Source of the DNA: Sulfitobacter undariae
GTDB lineage: Bacteria; Pseudomonadota; Alphaproteobacteria; Rhodobacterales; Rhodobacteraceae
Length of the DNA: 64,000 nt
Direction: 5' to 3'
NCBI RefSeq assembly: GCF_014196805.1
Contig: NZ_JACIEI010000014.1
Location: 27,920-91,919, forward strand
The notes below the pieces were generated by a model. It made no database searches. It saw only the letters and a list, made by a program, of their open reading frames with translations, and had not been told where the DNA came from. The position numbers and the translations under genes were made by a program. Each line of letters starts with the position of its first letter. The stretch's first letter is position 1. Of this stretch, positions 26,465 to 35,445 are shown in pieces.

Positions 26465-27370
26465 TTAGTTGCCCTGAACAGCTTTGCGTACTGCGATAAT
26501 GTTCTTATACGCGTCATGGGTGATCGGCTCAAAGCCCGCAGTGTCGCCAGCTGCCATGTTATAGGCGCACTCTGGGTCTTTTTCCTGCAAGCCCGCAAGG
26601 AATGCGGTCACATCGGTTTTAACCTTTTCAGGCAGACCACGGCGCAGAACAATTGGGCCTTCTGGGATGATCTCAGATTTCCAGATTTCAACCAGATCGT
26701 TCATGTCGACCAAACCTGAGTCAGATGCTTTGCGCAGCGCCCCCGAGTTGTAACCGTCCAGCCAGTCACCCTGACCGTCAGCCCATGTCACGCCTGCGTC
26801 AACATCACCATTGTTTACCGCAACGATTGTCTGCTCATGGCCGCCCGTAAAGCGAACTTCGCCGAAGTAGTCACCGGATTCCATTGTCGCACCCACAGCT
26901 TTGGGGATCTCAACCGACGGGATCAAGAAACCGGAAGTGGAGTTTGGATCACCAAAGCCGAATACTTTGCCCTTCATATCGGCCAGCGATGTGATGCCGC
27001 TATCCGCGCGTGCAAACCCGATTGAGTGGTAACCATAAGAACCATCAAGGTTGGTTTTAACCATAACAACATCAACCGCTTCTGGGTCTGTCATATATGT
27101 CTTGGCATAAGCAGAAGCGCCCAACCATGCCATATCAATAGAACCACCCAAGAGACCCTGGATCACGCCGTCATAGTCTGCAGGTGTGAAAACTTTGGTT
27201 TCAACGCCCAGCAATTCTTCAACATAAGCGCGAACACATTCGTTTGAGTTCATGCGGTCTTGAGCGTTTTCACCGCCAAGAATACCAATGCGGAATTCGG
27301 TGATGTCTTGCGCTTGGGCAGCACTGACCAGCGCTGTTGTCGCCAGTACGAAAGCAAGTGTCTTTTTCAT
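26465..27370 (-). CDS. phnD: Phosphonate-binding periplasmic protein PhnD
   Basis: 301 residues with a signal peptide (MKKTLAFVLATTALVSAAQA). The mature start DITEFRIGILGGENAQDR is the characteristic PhnD form, and QGLLGGSIDMAWLGAS and GDPNSTSGFLIPS are its ligand loops. It delivers phosphonates, and perhaps phosphite or phosphate esters, to the PhnE permeases. It follows phnC by 53 bases. Confidence 0.94.
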   Translation of the reverse strand: MKKTLAFVLATTALVSAAQAQDITEFRIGILGGENAQDRMNSNECVRAYVEELLGVETKVFTPADYDGVIQGLLGGSIDMAWLGASAYAKTYMTDPEAVDVVMVKTNLDGSYGYHSIGFARADSGITSLADMKGKVFGFGDPNSTSGFLIPSVEIPKAVGATMESGDYFGEVRFTGGHEQTIVAVNNGDVDAGVTWADGQGDWLDGYNSGALRKASDSGLVDMNDLVEIWKSEIIPEGPIVLRRGLPEKVKTDVTAFLAGLQEKDPECAYNMAAGDTAGFEPITHDAYKNIIAVRKAVQGN

Positions 27371-27423
27371 CGTAGTCTCCGTGATAGGAATTGGCCCGCA
27401 GAATTGCGGAAAAGATAACTGGC

Positions 27424-28239
27424 TCAGGCGTAGGTTTCAGCAGCGTATGTCTGCGACCTGTCCAGTGTTTCGATTTCGGTGGATGTTGCGGCTTCGGAAA
27501 AATCCGCGCCTGCGCCGTAAATGTCGCGTGCAGCACCAGTGGTCAGTTGCTCTGGCGTGCCATCAAACACGACACGCCCGTCGCGCATGCCGATCACGCG
27601 GTCACAATAACGACGCGCAGTATCCAGCGTGTGCAGGTTGGCGATAACCATACGGCCATCTTCTTCGTGAATGCGGCGCAGGGCCTGCATGACGATTTGC
27701 GCGTTCATGGGATCAAGCGAGGCAATCGGCTCATCCGCCAGAATGATTTGCGGGTCTTGCATCAAGGCACGGGCAATCGCCACACGCTGCTGCTGGCCAC
27801 CAGAAAGCGCTTCTGCACGTTTCTCGGCCTGCTCGGCGATGCCAAGACGATCCAGAATTTCGATGGCTTTGTGAATGTCGCTGTCAGGGTACAGGTTGAA
27901 CATCGTTGCCAGGGTTGAGCGACGGTTCAATGTGCCGTGTAATACGTTGGACACAACATCCATACGCGGCACCAGATTGAACTGCTGGAAAATCATCGCA
28001 CAGCGTGATTGCCAGTTGCGGCGTGCCGCACCTTTCAATCCGGTTATTTCCTGTCCTTCAAACGTGATGGAGCCAGAGGTAACATCACTGAGGCAATTCA
28101 ACGCACGCAGCAGCGTCGATTTACCCGCGCCAGAACGCCCGATCACACCAATCATCATTGAGCGATCAATGTTAAAGGACACATTTTCAACGGCGGTCTT
28201 ATCACCGAACCGCTTCGTTAACATTTGGACATCAAGCAT
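27424..28239 (-). CDS. phnC: Phosphonate ABC transporter ATP-binding protein PhnC
   Basis: 271-residue ABC ATPase; Walker [10 protein letters not shown], signature [14 protein letters not shown], Walker [14 protein letters not shown] with the PhnC-typical DEPIASLDP. It energises uptake through the two PhnE proteins. First gene of a phnC-D-E-E-acetyltransferase operon, with a candidate Pho box about 60 bases upstream. Confidence 0.94.
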   Translation of the reverse strand: MLDVQMLTKRFGDKTAVENVSFNIDRSMMIGVIGRSGAGKSTLLRALNCLSDVTSGSITFEGQEITGLKGAARRNWQSRCAMIFQQFNLVPRMDVVSNVLHGTLNRRSTLATMFNLYPDSDIHKAIEILDRLGIAEQAEKRAEALSGGQQQRVAIARALMQDPQIILADEPIASLDPMNAQIVMQALRRIHEEDGRMVIANLHTLDTARRYCDRVIGMRDGRVVFDGTPEQLTTGAARDIYGAGADFSEAATSTEIETLDRSQTYAAETYA

Positions 28240-28296
28240 ATCGTACCCCTTGGTTAGGGAGGTACTAATCCTGCTCGTTGACAGTTTTCCTACATT

Positions 28297-28317
28297 TATG
28301 TTTCAATTATGTGAAAC
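28297..28317 (-). promoter_or_regulatory. Candidate Pho box before phnC
   Basis: On the minus strand the units TTTCACATAAT and TGAAACATAAA lie 11 bases apart; both end in CACATAA or ACATAA like the pstS units CCGTAACATAA and CTTTTGCATAA. The match to the classical CTGTCAT half-site is only partial, but the period and position fit PhoB control. Confidence 0.42.
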
Positions 28318-28463
28318 CTTGCAGCACTCTCTGTTTTGATATGGCCTTTCCGCTGCCCTTGGAATTGGGCATGGGGGCCAATACATCGATACTAACTGCA
28401 CGCATGTGTCGCCACGACGAAACTCGATGCCGCAACGTGCTGGAAATGATATAAGGTCACTCA

Positions 28464-29888
28464 ATGTTCTATTCCCGCTTTGCCACTTACCTAATGGCCC
28501 TTTTGTTCTCCTCTGCCGTGCCCGCCATTGCCGATACCGTCACCGGAACCGCAACCTTCCGCGAGCGGATCATGCCCCCTGCACAGGCACGGTTTGTTGC
28601 GGTTCTGTCTGATGTTTCCCTTGCGGACGCCCCCGCCGTTGAGCTTGGCCGCTTTGAGACAGAGAATGCGGGCGGACCGCCCTATTCTTTCTCAATTGAC
28701 TATGACGCCGCCGCGATTGACCCACGCCACACCTACGCCGTGCGCGCAACACTGTGGGTAGGCGAGCAAATGATGTTCACCACCGATACTTTCACGCCCG
28801 TACTGACACGCGGTGCTTCGGCTGAGGCCGAGATCGTTATGGTCCGCGCATCCGCCGGCAAATCGGACGCCCCAAAAGAGAAAGCGCAGATTGGCGCACA
28901 TGGCCTACAACTCCCCGCAAGCTTTACGGGCACCCTGCCCTGTGCAAGCTGTGAAGGCATCCGCTATCAACTGAACCTCTGGCCAGACCAAGGCTATACG
29001 CTACGCCGCGAATGGTTGGGCACTGATGCCACCGCGAATGATGCTGTCGAAGATGATATCGGCTATTGGTACGCAGACCCTATGCGCGATGCGATTGTCC
29101 TTGGAGGACTGACCGACACAGCCACACAATGGCAGGTCAAAGCCCCAAACCGCCTGAGACAGTTGGACATAAACGGCGATGTCATAGAATCCTCTTTGCC
29201 CTATGAGTTGATCAGCGAAGGCACTCTGACTGAAACGGATGTCAAAGACGTCTTTCTGGGCGGCATGATGACCTATTATGCTGATGCCGCCGTGTTTGAG
29301 GAATGCCGTACAGGCCGCCAGTATCCAATAGCGATGGAAGCTGATTATGCCGCGATGGAGCGTGCCTATCTGCGCGACCAACCCGCTGCTGGCGAACCGC
29401 TTTATGTAAATGTCGAAGGCTCACTACTGATGCGCCCGGCCATGGAAGGGCCAGAGCAGCGCAGCCTTGTCGTTGACCGCTTTGTGCGCACCCGCGCGGG
29501 TATCACCTGCGAACGTCAACGCGCCGATGCCGAGCTGACAAACACCTATTGGCGGATTGACAGCTTGGCAGGCCAAGAGGTGAGCACCTTGCCCACAGGC
29601 CGCCGCGAGCCGCATGTGATCCTTCGGTCAGGCGACGAACCTCGCTACTCTGCAACGGTTGGCTGCAATGGCATGATGGGAGACTACAAACAAAACGGCG
29701 AGAGCCTGAGCTTTGGCAGTGGCGCATCAACTATGATGGCTTGCGCACCACCGCTGGATGTACTGGAGCGGAATTTGGGGCAGGCCCTAGCGGCAACGCA
29801 AAAGTACCGCATCAACGGAGAGACAATGGTGCTCTACAATGAAGCAAATGACATCATCGCTGTGATGACAGCCGTCTATCTGCGTTAA
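28464..29888 (+). CDS. Secreted YbaY-NlpE-META multidomain envelope protein
   Basis: 474 residues with a signal peptide (about residues 1-23). Residues 24-130 resemble the YbaY-type lipoprotein domain (TVTGTATFRERIMPP, then RATLWVGEQMMFTTD). Residues 145-260 resemble NlpE N-terminal domains with the PCASCEGI motif. Residues 350-474 resemble a META/HslJ domain (YSATVGCNGMMGDY). Each is an envelope-stress or heat-shock-associated fold. There is no lipobox, so the protein is probably soluble in the periplasm. It lies divergent from phnC and upstream of phoA, and its link to phosphorus metabolism is unclear. Confidence 0.75.
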   Translation: MFYSRFATYLMALLFSSAVPAIADTVTGTATFRERIMPPAQARFVAVLSDVSLADAPAVELGRFETENAGGPPYSFSIDYDAAAIDPRHTYAVRATLWVGEQMMFTTDTFTPVLTRGASAEAEIVMVRASAGKSDAPKEKAQIGAHGLQLPASFTGTLPCASCEGIRYQLNLWPDQGYTLRREWLGTDATANDAVEDDIGYWYADPMRDAIVLGGLTDTATQWQVKAPNRLRQLDINGDVIESSLPYELISEGTLTETDVKDVFLGGMMTYYADAAVFEECRTGRQYPIAMEADYAAMERAYLRDQPAAGEPLYVNVEGSLLMRPAMEGPEQRSLVVDRFVRTRAGITCERQRADAELTNTYWRIDSLAGQEVSTLPTGRREPHVILRSGDEPRYSATVGCNGMMGDYKQNGESLSFGSGASTMMACAPPLDVLERNLGQALAATQKYRINGETMVLYNEANDIIAVMTAVYLR

Positions 29889-29900
29889 CTTTCTATCTGA

Positions 29901-29934
29901 CTTGTCATGAAGACGTAGCATTCATGGTTAACGA
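29901..29934 (+). promoter_or_regulatory. Weak candidate Pho box before the alkaline phosphatase gene
   Basis: CTTGTCATGAA occurs at 29901, close to the half-site CTGTCAT, and is followed by a degenerate unit 11 bases later (CGTAGCATTCA). Only one half-site is convincing. Confidence 0.28.
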
Positions 29935-29964
29935 TTAAGATGTGGATCATTTTAAGGGTTAACC

Positions 29965-31461
29965 ATGAACAAGCTGCTTACACTTTCACTGCTCGCCTCG
30001 CTCACAGCGACAACTGCCATCGCGCAGGACATTCCGCAGAGCGACAACCAGTGGTTTATAGACGGACAAGCGCAAATTGCGGCCCGTCTTGCCACCCAGC
30101 AAAATACCAACCGCGCCAAGAACATCATCGTTCTGATTGCGGATGGGAATGGTGTAGGCACCAACTATGCCACGCGCCTGTATCAAGGCCAGAAAAAGGG
30201 TAACTACGGCGACGAAGAAATTCTGCCACAAGAAGCATTTCCGAACCTCGCATTGGTCAAGACCTATAACACCAACGGCCAAACACCTGATTCCGCAGGC
30301 ACAGGAACGGCGATCATGTCTGGCGTGAAAACCAAGGCTGGCGTTATTGGCGTGAATGAAAACGTGAATCGTGGCGATTGCGCGACCGTTCCGGGCAACG
30401 AAGTTGCAACGATGAACGAGATCATGGCAGCCATGGGCAAAGCAACCGGTGTGGTATCCACCGCACGCATCACCCATGCGACACCAGCAACAAGCTATGC
30501 AAGCTCGGCTGACCGCAACTGGGAAGAATCTGTTCCAGAAGGCTGCACCACACAAGTAGACATCGCGCAGCAATTGGTTGAGGCCATCAAGAACGGCACG
30601 GTAGACGTTGCCATGGGCGGCGGACGCCGTAACTTTATCGGTACAGACGTTACCGACGAAGAGGGCAAAACAGGCCGCCGCGCAGATGGCGTAAACCTGA
30701 TTGAAGCATTGAAAGCCGAAGGCGTTCAATACGCATGGGGCGACGAGAGCTTTGGCGCATTGAACCTTGATGGCAGCAAGCCGATCCTCGGTCTGTTTGA
30801 ATCAAGCCACATGCAATACGAAGCGGACCGCGAAGGCGAACCATCGCTGGCAGAAATGTCCAGTGCAGCCATCAAATCCTTGCAAGCAGCCGGCGGCGAC
30901 AACGGGTTCTTCCTGCAAATCGAAGCAGGCCGTGTTGACCACGCCAACCACGATGGCAACCTTGCACGCGCTGTCGAAGACGGCGTCGCCTTTGCCGAAA
31001 CGGTTGCGATGGTCGATGCGCTGACCGACGATGAAGACACATTGATCATCGTTACGGCAGATCACGAACATGCCATCGCCTTTAACGGCTATTGCGGTCG
31101 TGGCTCGAACATCCTTGGTCTTTGCATGGATATCGACAACGCTGGCGAAAAGAACACGGGCACACCATTGCTCGCCGAAGACGGAAAACCGTTCACGGTT
31201 GCCGGTTACCTCAACGGTGGCGGCTCGGTGATGCGTGAAGAGTTGAACTGGGCAGGTGTGCGTGGTGATCTGACCGAAGAGCAAGCCACCGATGGCGATT
31301 ACATGCAACAAGCACTTATTCCCACAGGCGCGGGTGAAGAAACCCACTCGGGTGAAGACGTTGCCGTATATGCGAAAGGTCCATATGCGCATCTGTTTGA
31401 TGGCACGATTGAACAGAACGTGATCTTCCACGCCATGAACTACGCGGCCAACGCTCAGTAA
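29965..31461 (+). CDS. phoA: PhoA-type alkaline phosphatase
   Basis: 498 residues with a signal peptide ending TTAIAQD. It releases phosphate from external phosphomonoesters in the periplasm. Metal-site and catalytic motifs of the family are visible: LIADGNG (Asp60), the nucleophile Ser110 in PDSAGTGTA, IEAGRVDHANHDGN, VTADHEHA and EETHSGEDV. The ADGNG and PDSAGTGTA forms are typical of the marine branch and not of the E. coli enzyme. It ends the phosphorus block and is followed by a terminator. Confidence 0.92.
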   Translation: MNKLLTLSLLASLTATTAIAQDIPQSDNQWFIDGQAQIAARLATQQNTNRAKNIIVLIADGNGVGTNYATRLYQGQKKGNYGDEEILPQEAFPNLALVKTYNTNGQTPDSAGTGTAIMSGVKTKAGVIGVNENVNRGDCATVPGNEVATMNEIMAAMGKATGVVSTARITHATPATSYASSADRNWEESVPEGCTTQVDIAQQLVEAIKNGTVDVAMGGGRRNFIGTDVTDEEGKTGRRADGVNLIEALKAEGVQYAWGDESFGALNLDGSKPILGLFESSHMQYEADREGEPSLAEMSSAAIKSLQAAGGDNGFFLQIEAGRVDHANHDGNLARAVEDGVAFAETVAMVDALTDDEDTLIIVTADHEHAIAFNGYCGRGSNILGLCMDIDNAGEKNTGTPLLAEDGKPFTVAGYLNGGGSVMREELNWAGVRGDLTEEQATDGDYMQQALIPTGAGEETHSGEDVAVYAKGPYAHLFDGTIEQNVIFHAMNYAANAQ

Positions 31462-31485
31462 CTATCTATTGACTGCTAAGGCTTG

Positions 31486-31515
31486 GGGGCTCTGCATTAC
31501 GTGCGGGGCCCTTTT
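31486..31515 (+). terminator. Terminator after phoA
   Basis: GGGCTC pairs with GGGCCC (one G-T pair) around a 13-base loop, and is followed by TTTT. Confidence 0.6.
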
Positions 31516-31631
31516 CCTATCCAAACACACTTGGCTGGCGGTTTAGCCCTGCCCTGCACAACCCTACATTGAATATAGCTTTCTCCAGCAGCCCCGATAA
31601 CAAACAATTCAAAAAACACTGAAGATTTCTC

Positions 31632-31662
31632 TTGAAGCTACAGTTGCTGAAGCTCCTATCTA
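31632..31662 (+). promoter_or_regulatory. MerR-type promoter/operator of the P-type ATPase
   Basis: A -35 box TTGAAG and a -10 box TATCTA are 19 bases apart, the unusually long spacing that MerR-family activators correct. Inside the spacer AGCTACAG faces CTGAAGCT (7 of 8 paired) around three bases. The sequence shares 21 of 29 bases with the site at 42099-42129 next to the merR gene. Confidence 0.65.
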
Positions 31663-31684
31663 GGATGGGAAAGCATATGAGGAT

Positions 31685-34003
31685 ATGAAAATGCACGGAG
31701 AATCCCCCCACAAACATGAGGCTGGAAGCTGCTGCCGCCACTCGAATGAAGCTGTCCCACAGGTGGATATGTCGAAGGTTTCTGGAAGCAGCTACCGCGT
31801 TAACGGGCTGGATTGCGCTGAAGAAGTGGCAATCTTGAATAAAATCATTGGTCCCGAAGTAGGTGGTGAGGATCATCTGGCGTTTGATGTCATAAATGGT
31901 CGTATGATCATTCTTGAAACCGCCGCACCCATCAGCGAAGACCGTGTGATCAAGCTCATCGGCTCCACTGGCATGAGTGCCAAAGTGTGGGACGCGGATA
32001 CGGTTGGTGAAGATCAAGCCGCGCATTTCGCGCGTCAGCGCCTGTTTACAGGGTTAAGCGGCGGGTTTTGGGCTGCTGGTTTCATCTTTCACCTGATTGA
32101 GAACGGCGGCAGCGGCGTTTTGCGTCTGTTTGCAGGGCATGGTGATGTGCCGATGCCTTACATTGAAATTGGCCTGTTCTTACTGGCAATTATTTTTGGT
32201 GCATGGCTTGTCGCGCCCAAAGCATGGTCTGCGGCGCGGCGGATGTCGCCCGATATGAACCTGTTGATGATTGTCGCAGTCACTGGCGCCCTCGCACTTG
32301 GGGAATACTTTGAAGCGGCCACCGTGTCCTTCTTCTTTGCCCTCTCCCTTACTTTAGAATCTTGGAGCGTGGGACGTGCCCGAAATGCCGTTGCGGCCCT
32401 TTTAGATTTGGCGCCGCCAACTGCGCGTGTCATCCGCGAAGATGGCACCGAAGCGGATGTCCCCGCTGCGGAAGTTGTCATCGGTGACCGTTTCATCGTG
32501 CGCGGCGGTGACCGCATTCCCCTTGACGGCGAAGTCACCGAAGGGCGCGGCGATGTGGATCAAGCACCGATCACAGGCGAAAGCGCATTGGTTGCCAAAG
32601 AAGCAGGCGATGATGTCTATGCGGGCACAATCAACGGCGACGGCACCCTGACCGTTCGCGCCACAAAGGCGGCAAGCGACACTGTGTTGTCCAAGATCAT
32701 CCGCATGGTCGGCGACGCACATTCGCGCCGCGCCGAGGTGGAACAATGGGTAACCAAATTTGCCCGTATTTACACCCCAATCGTGATGGTTCTGGCGTTG
32801 CTGATCGCCACTGTGCCGCCTTTACTGTTCGCAGGTGTCTGGAGCTACTGGATCTACAACGCGCTGGTTTTGCTGGTTATCGCTTGCCCCTGTGCGCTGG
32901 TTATCTCCACTCCCGTCTCTATCGTGGCCTCGTTGGCAGCATCCGCGCGTAACGGCGTCTTGATCAAAGGCGGCGCGTATGTCGAAGCGCCCGCGCGTTT
33001 GACTGCCCTGGCGATGGATAAAACAGGCACCCTGACAATGGGTGAACCCGAAGTTGCCGGCCTGCACCCGCTGGGCGACACATCGGAGCGTGATCTTCTC
33101 AGCGTAGCTGTAGCACTCGAAGCACGGTCCTCCCACCCGCTGGCACGTGCCATCCTTGCGCGCGGCGAAAGCGACGGGCTGGAGCGTACCGCAGCCACCG
33201 ACAGTAAAACTGTCCCCGGCCGTGGTGTAGAGGGAGAGTGGAATGGTCAGTCTGTCTGGCTCGGCTCTGACCGCTTTGCGACAGAGAAAGGTCTAGGCGA
33301 CTCTATCCCACGTGACGTTCTGGATCAGATCGAAGGCTCGGGCAGCACGCTGGTTGCTGTGGGTGCAGGCGACAAACTTCTTGGCCTGATTGAGCTGCGT
33401 GACCGCATCCGCCCTGATGCCAAAGACATTGTGGCCAAGCTGCATGCGCAGGGTGTTAAAACCATCGTCATGCTAACCGGTGATAATGAGCGCACTGCAC
33501 GCGCAGTGGCGGCAGAAGTCGGCATTGACGAAGTCCGCGCCGAATTGCTGCCAGAAGACAAAGTCACCGCCATTGAAGAACTGGTTGCGACACATGATGT
33601 GGTAGCGATGATTGGTGATGGCGTGAATGACGCCCCCGCCATGGCCCGTGCACATTTCGCGATTGCAATGGGTGCTGTCGGATCAGATGCAGCGATTGAA
33701 ACCGCTGACATCGCACTGATGACAGACGATCTGAGCAAGGTGCCATGGCTTGTTGGCCATTCGCGCCGCACTATGGGGATCATTCACCAGAACATCGCGA
33801 TCGCGTTGGTCACCAAGGCCTTGTTTGTTGGACTGACCGCCTTTGGCATGGCGACAATGTGGGGCGCAATTGCCGCCGACGTCGGGGTATCCCTTGTGGT
33901 TGTCGCCAACGCCTTGCGCTTGCTGCGTGCAAAAACGGATGAGGGCGCGTCCAGTGGTGGCAAAAAGCAACCTAGCCATACAGCGCAGGGTGCTTTAGCT
34001 TAG
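31685..34003 (+). CDS. Heavy-metal translocating P1B-type ATPase (Zn/Cd/Pb type)
   Basis: 772 residues. A His/Cys-rich N-terminus (HGESPHKHEAGSCC) and a degenerate metal-binding domain (YRVNGLDCAEEV, one Cys only) precede the membrane core. Catalytic motifs: TGES near base 32575, CPC at residues 401-403, DKTGT at Asp445, HP (SSHPLARA) and GDGVNDAPA. The last membrane helices contain KALF and DVGVSL, the Lys and Asp that with CPC define ZntA/CadA-type Zn/Cd/Pb exporters. An in-frame ATG two codons later (31691) has better spacing from AGGA and may be the true start. A MerR-type promoter precedes it. Confidence 0.93.
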   Translation: MKMHGESPHKHEAGSCCRHSNEAVPQVDMSKVSGSSYRVNGLDCAEEVAILNKIIGPEVGGEDHLAFDVINGRMIILETAAPISEDRVIKLIGSTGMSAKVWDADTVGEDQAAHFARQRLFTGLSGGFWAAGFIFHLIENGGSGVLRLFAGHGDVPMPYIEIGLFLLAIIFGAWLVAPKAWSAARRMSPDMNLLMIVAVTGALALGEYFEAATVSFFFALSLTLESWSVGRARNAVAALLDLAPPTARVIREDGTEADVPAAEVVIGDRFIVRGGDRIPLDGEVTEGRGDVDQAPITGESALVAKEAGDDVYAGTINGDGTLTVRATKAASDTVLSKIIRMVGDAHSRRAEVEQWVTKFARIYTPIVMVLALLIATVPPLLFAGVWSYWIYNALVLLVIACPCALVISTPVSIVASLAASARNGVLIKGGAYVEAPARLTALAMDKTGTLTMGEPEVAGLHPLGDTSERDLLSVAVALEARSSHPLARAILARGESDGLERTAATDSKTVPGRGVEGEWNGQSVWLGSDRFATEKGLGDSIPRDVLDQIEGSGSTLVAVGAGDKLLGLIELRDRIRPDAKDIVAKLHAQGVKTIVMLTGDNERTARAVAAEVGIDEVRAELLPEDKVTAIEELVATHDVVAMIGDGVNDAPAMARAHFAIAMGAVGSDAAIETADIALMTDDLSKVPWLVGHSRRTMGIIHQNIAIALVTKALFVGLTAFGMATMWGAIAADVGVSLVVVANALRLLRAKTDEGASSGGKKQPSHTAQGALA

Positions 34004-34027
34004 ACATACTGATGTAAAACGACTGCG

Positions 34028-34052
34028 ACTTGCCAGCTTTATGCTGGCAAGT
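34028..34052 (+). terminator. Terminator after the P-type ATPase gene
   Basis: ACTTGCCAGC and GCTGGCAAGT form a perfect 10-bp stem with a 5-base loop, followed by TTCATTT, 24 bases after the stop codon. Confidence 0.75.
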
Positions 34053-34078
34053 TTCATTTAAAGAGCTCGGGTAAAGTA

Positions 34079-34582
34079 ATGCTGAAAACGACACGCCGCA
34101 TGGCGATATTAAGCGGTTTGGCCTTCGCCCTCGCCGCATGTTCAAACAAATTCAAAACCTATAACGGTCCAGAAGTGACCCGTCTGCAAATGTTCAAAGG
34201 TCAAAGAACATTGCTGCTGTTCAACAACGCCACAGTTTTAAAAACATATAAGTTTGATCTTGGCTTTGCCCCTGTCGGACACAAGCAATTCGAGGGCGAC
34301 GGAAAAACGCCTGAAGGATCCTACACAATCGACAAACGCAATCCGAACAGCATTTTTCACCTCTCTATCGGTATTTCCTATCCCAATGAGGCAGACATCG
34401 CCTATGCCGCGTCCCAAGGGCGTGAACCGGGCGGAGAGATTTTCATCCACGGCGGCCCCCGTAAAGGGATTGATCCAATCAAACCCGACTGGACCGCTGG
34501 CTGTATCTCGGTTTCGGACCGCGAAATAGAAGAGATTTATTCGATGGTGCGTGACGGCACGCCAATCGATATCTTTGCCTGA
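34079..34582 (+). CDS. YkuD-family L,D-transpeptidase lipoprotein
   Basis: 167 residues with a Lys/Arg N-terminus and a lipobox-like LAACSN, so it is probably a lipoprotein. The catalytic region is IHGGP near base 34445 followed by DWTAGCISVSDREI, the HxxG...SxGC-type YkuD motif with the Cys nucleophile. Such enzymes form 3-3 crosslinks in peptidoglycan or attach lipoproteins to it. The gene stands alone after a terminator. Confidence 0.85.
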   Translation: MLKTTRRMAILSGLAFALAACSNKFKTYNGPEVTRLQMFKGQRTLLLFNNATVLKTYKFDLGFAPVGHKQFEGDGKTPEGSYTIDKRNPNSIFHLSIGISYPNEADIAYAASQGREPGGEIFIHGGPRKGIDPIKPDWTAGCISVSDREIEEIYSMVRDGTPIDIFA

Positions 34583-34798
34583 TGCATCCCAGTAGAACGT
34601 CTCGCATATGCGGGCCACGGTGGCGCGAACTATTCAAGTCGCGCCGCTGTCAGGCCCAAGCGTTAAACAACGCAAATTCAAGCGCCGATAGATTTCCGGG
34701 GTTACCTACTGAAAACGCTCAACAACCGATTAGGGTTTGAACGGGGCCTGTCGAAACGTCAAACGACGTTTGTTAAACTGGCATCAACAGCGGTTAAA

Positions 34799-34821
34799 GC
34801 GATTATATGTCGGATAATCGC
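34799..34821 (-). terminator. Terminator after the HxlR regulator gene
   Basis: GCGATTAT and ATAATCGC form a perfect 8-bp stem with a 7-base loop; on the minus strand it is followed by TTTAA. It lies 2 bases after the stop codon of the HxlR gene. Confidence 0.5.
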
Positions 34822-34823
34822 TA

Positions 34824-35264
34824 TCACATTGTTTGCGCCAATACGCTGCGGTGCGTGATTTCATGTCCAGTTCGGGCGTCTACCAGCTTTGGCTCAATAG
34901 GATTGCCCGTCTCTCGTGATACTAGCCTCACAGAAGGGCTGCCCTGAATTGGCACATGCTCATCAGCCCAATCAAGAAGCGTCACCAATACAGGGTAGAG
35001 CGCTTTGCCCTTGTCAGTCAGCCGGTATTCATACCTTGGGGGGCGCTGCTGATAGGCCTCCCGCCGCAGGACGCCATCGGCCTCAAGCTTGCGCAGGCGA
35101 TCTGCAAGAACGTGGCGCGTGATGCCCAAACGTTCCTGCATTTGATCAAACCGCCGGATTCCAAAAAAACACTCGCGCACGACAAGCATGGTCCAACGGT
35201 CACCAACGACGGACAGCCCGCGCGCAACGGGACAGGATTCGGTATGCAGGGCGTTCCATTTCAT
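34824..35264 (-). CDS. HxlR-family transcriptional regulator
   Basis: 146 residues: a Cys near the start (HTESCPVARGLSVVGDRWT) and a winged helix with GITRHVLADRLRKLEADGVL, all typical of HxlR. Members respond to aldehydes, quinones or drugs through the N-terminal Cys. The gene is divergent from a MATE efflux pump and the shared intergenic region holds two inverted repeats, so it most likely controls the pump and itself. Confidence 0.9.
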   Translation of the reverse strand: MKWNALHTESCPVARGLSVVGDRWTMLVVRECFFGIRRFDQMQERLGITRHVLADRLRKLEADGVLRREAYQQRPPRYEYRLTDKGKALYPVLVTLLDWADEHVPIQGSPSVRLVSRETGNPIEPKLVDARTGHEITHRSVLAQTM

Positions 35265-35289
35265 AGAGATAACATATCATTGATTGACA

Positions 35290-35336
35290 GGTTCTGAAAG
35301 AGAACTTAGTCAGATATAGAGTTCCAAAACGGAACT
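35290..35336. promoter_or_regulatory. Two tandem inverted repeats, probable HxlR operators
   Basis: GTTCTGAAAGAGAAC (35291-35305) and AGTTCCAAAACGGAACT (35320-35336) have the same plan, GTTCY-AAA-RGAAC, and both continue as TTA. Their starts are exactly 30 bases apart, about three helical turns, so two dimers could bind the same face. The first lies 26 bases from the hxlR start codon. Confidence 0.6.
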
Positions 35337-35445
35337 TACAATTTTGATGACCCAGCGAAAGCAAAGGCGATGTGTAATAGTAAACTTTACGCTCACGGCT
35401 CAGCCACATGTTTGATCTACCCTTTGAAACCCATGGCAGGATAAG

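Noticed and set aside
27395..27408. Small stem CCGCA-TGCGG between phnC and phnD
   Set aside because: Only five base pairs and no clear T-run in the expected place; too weak to call.
34755..34770. AACGTC-AAAC-GACGTT dyad in the gap after the L,D-transpeptidase gene
   Set aside because: A 6-bp dyad far from any start codon, between the ends of two convergent genes; chance occurrence is likely.
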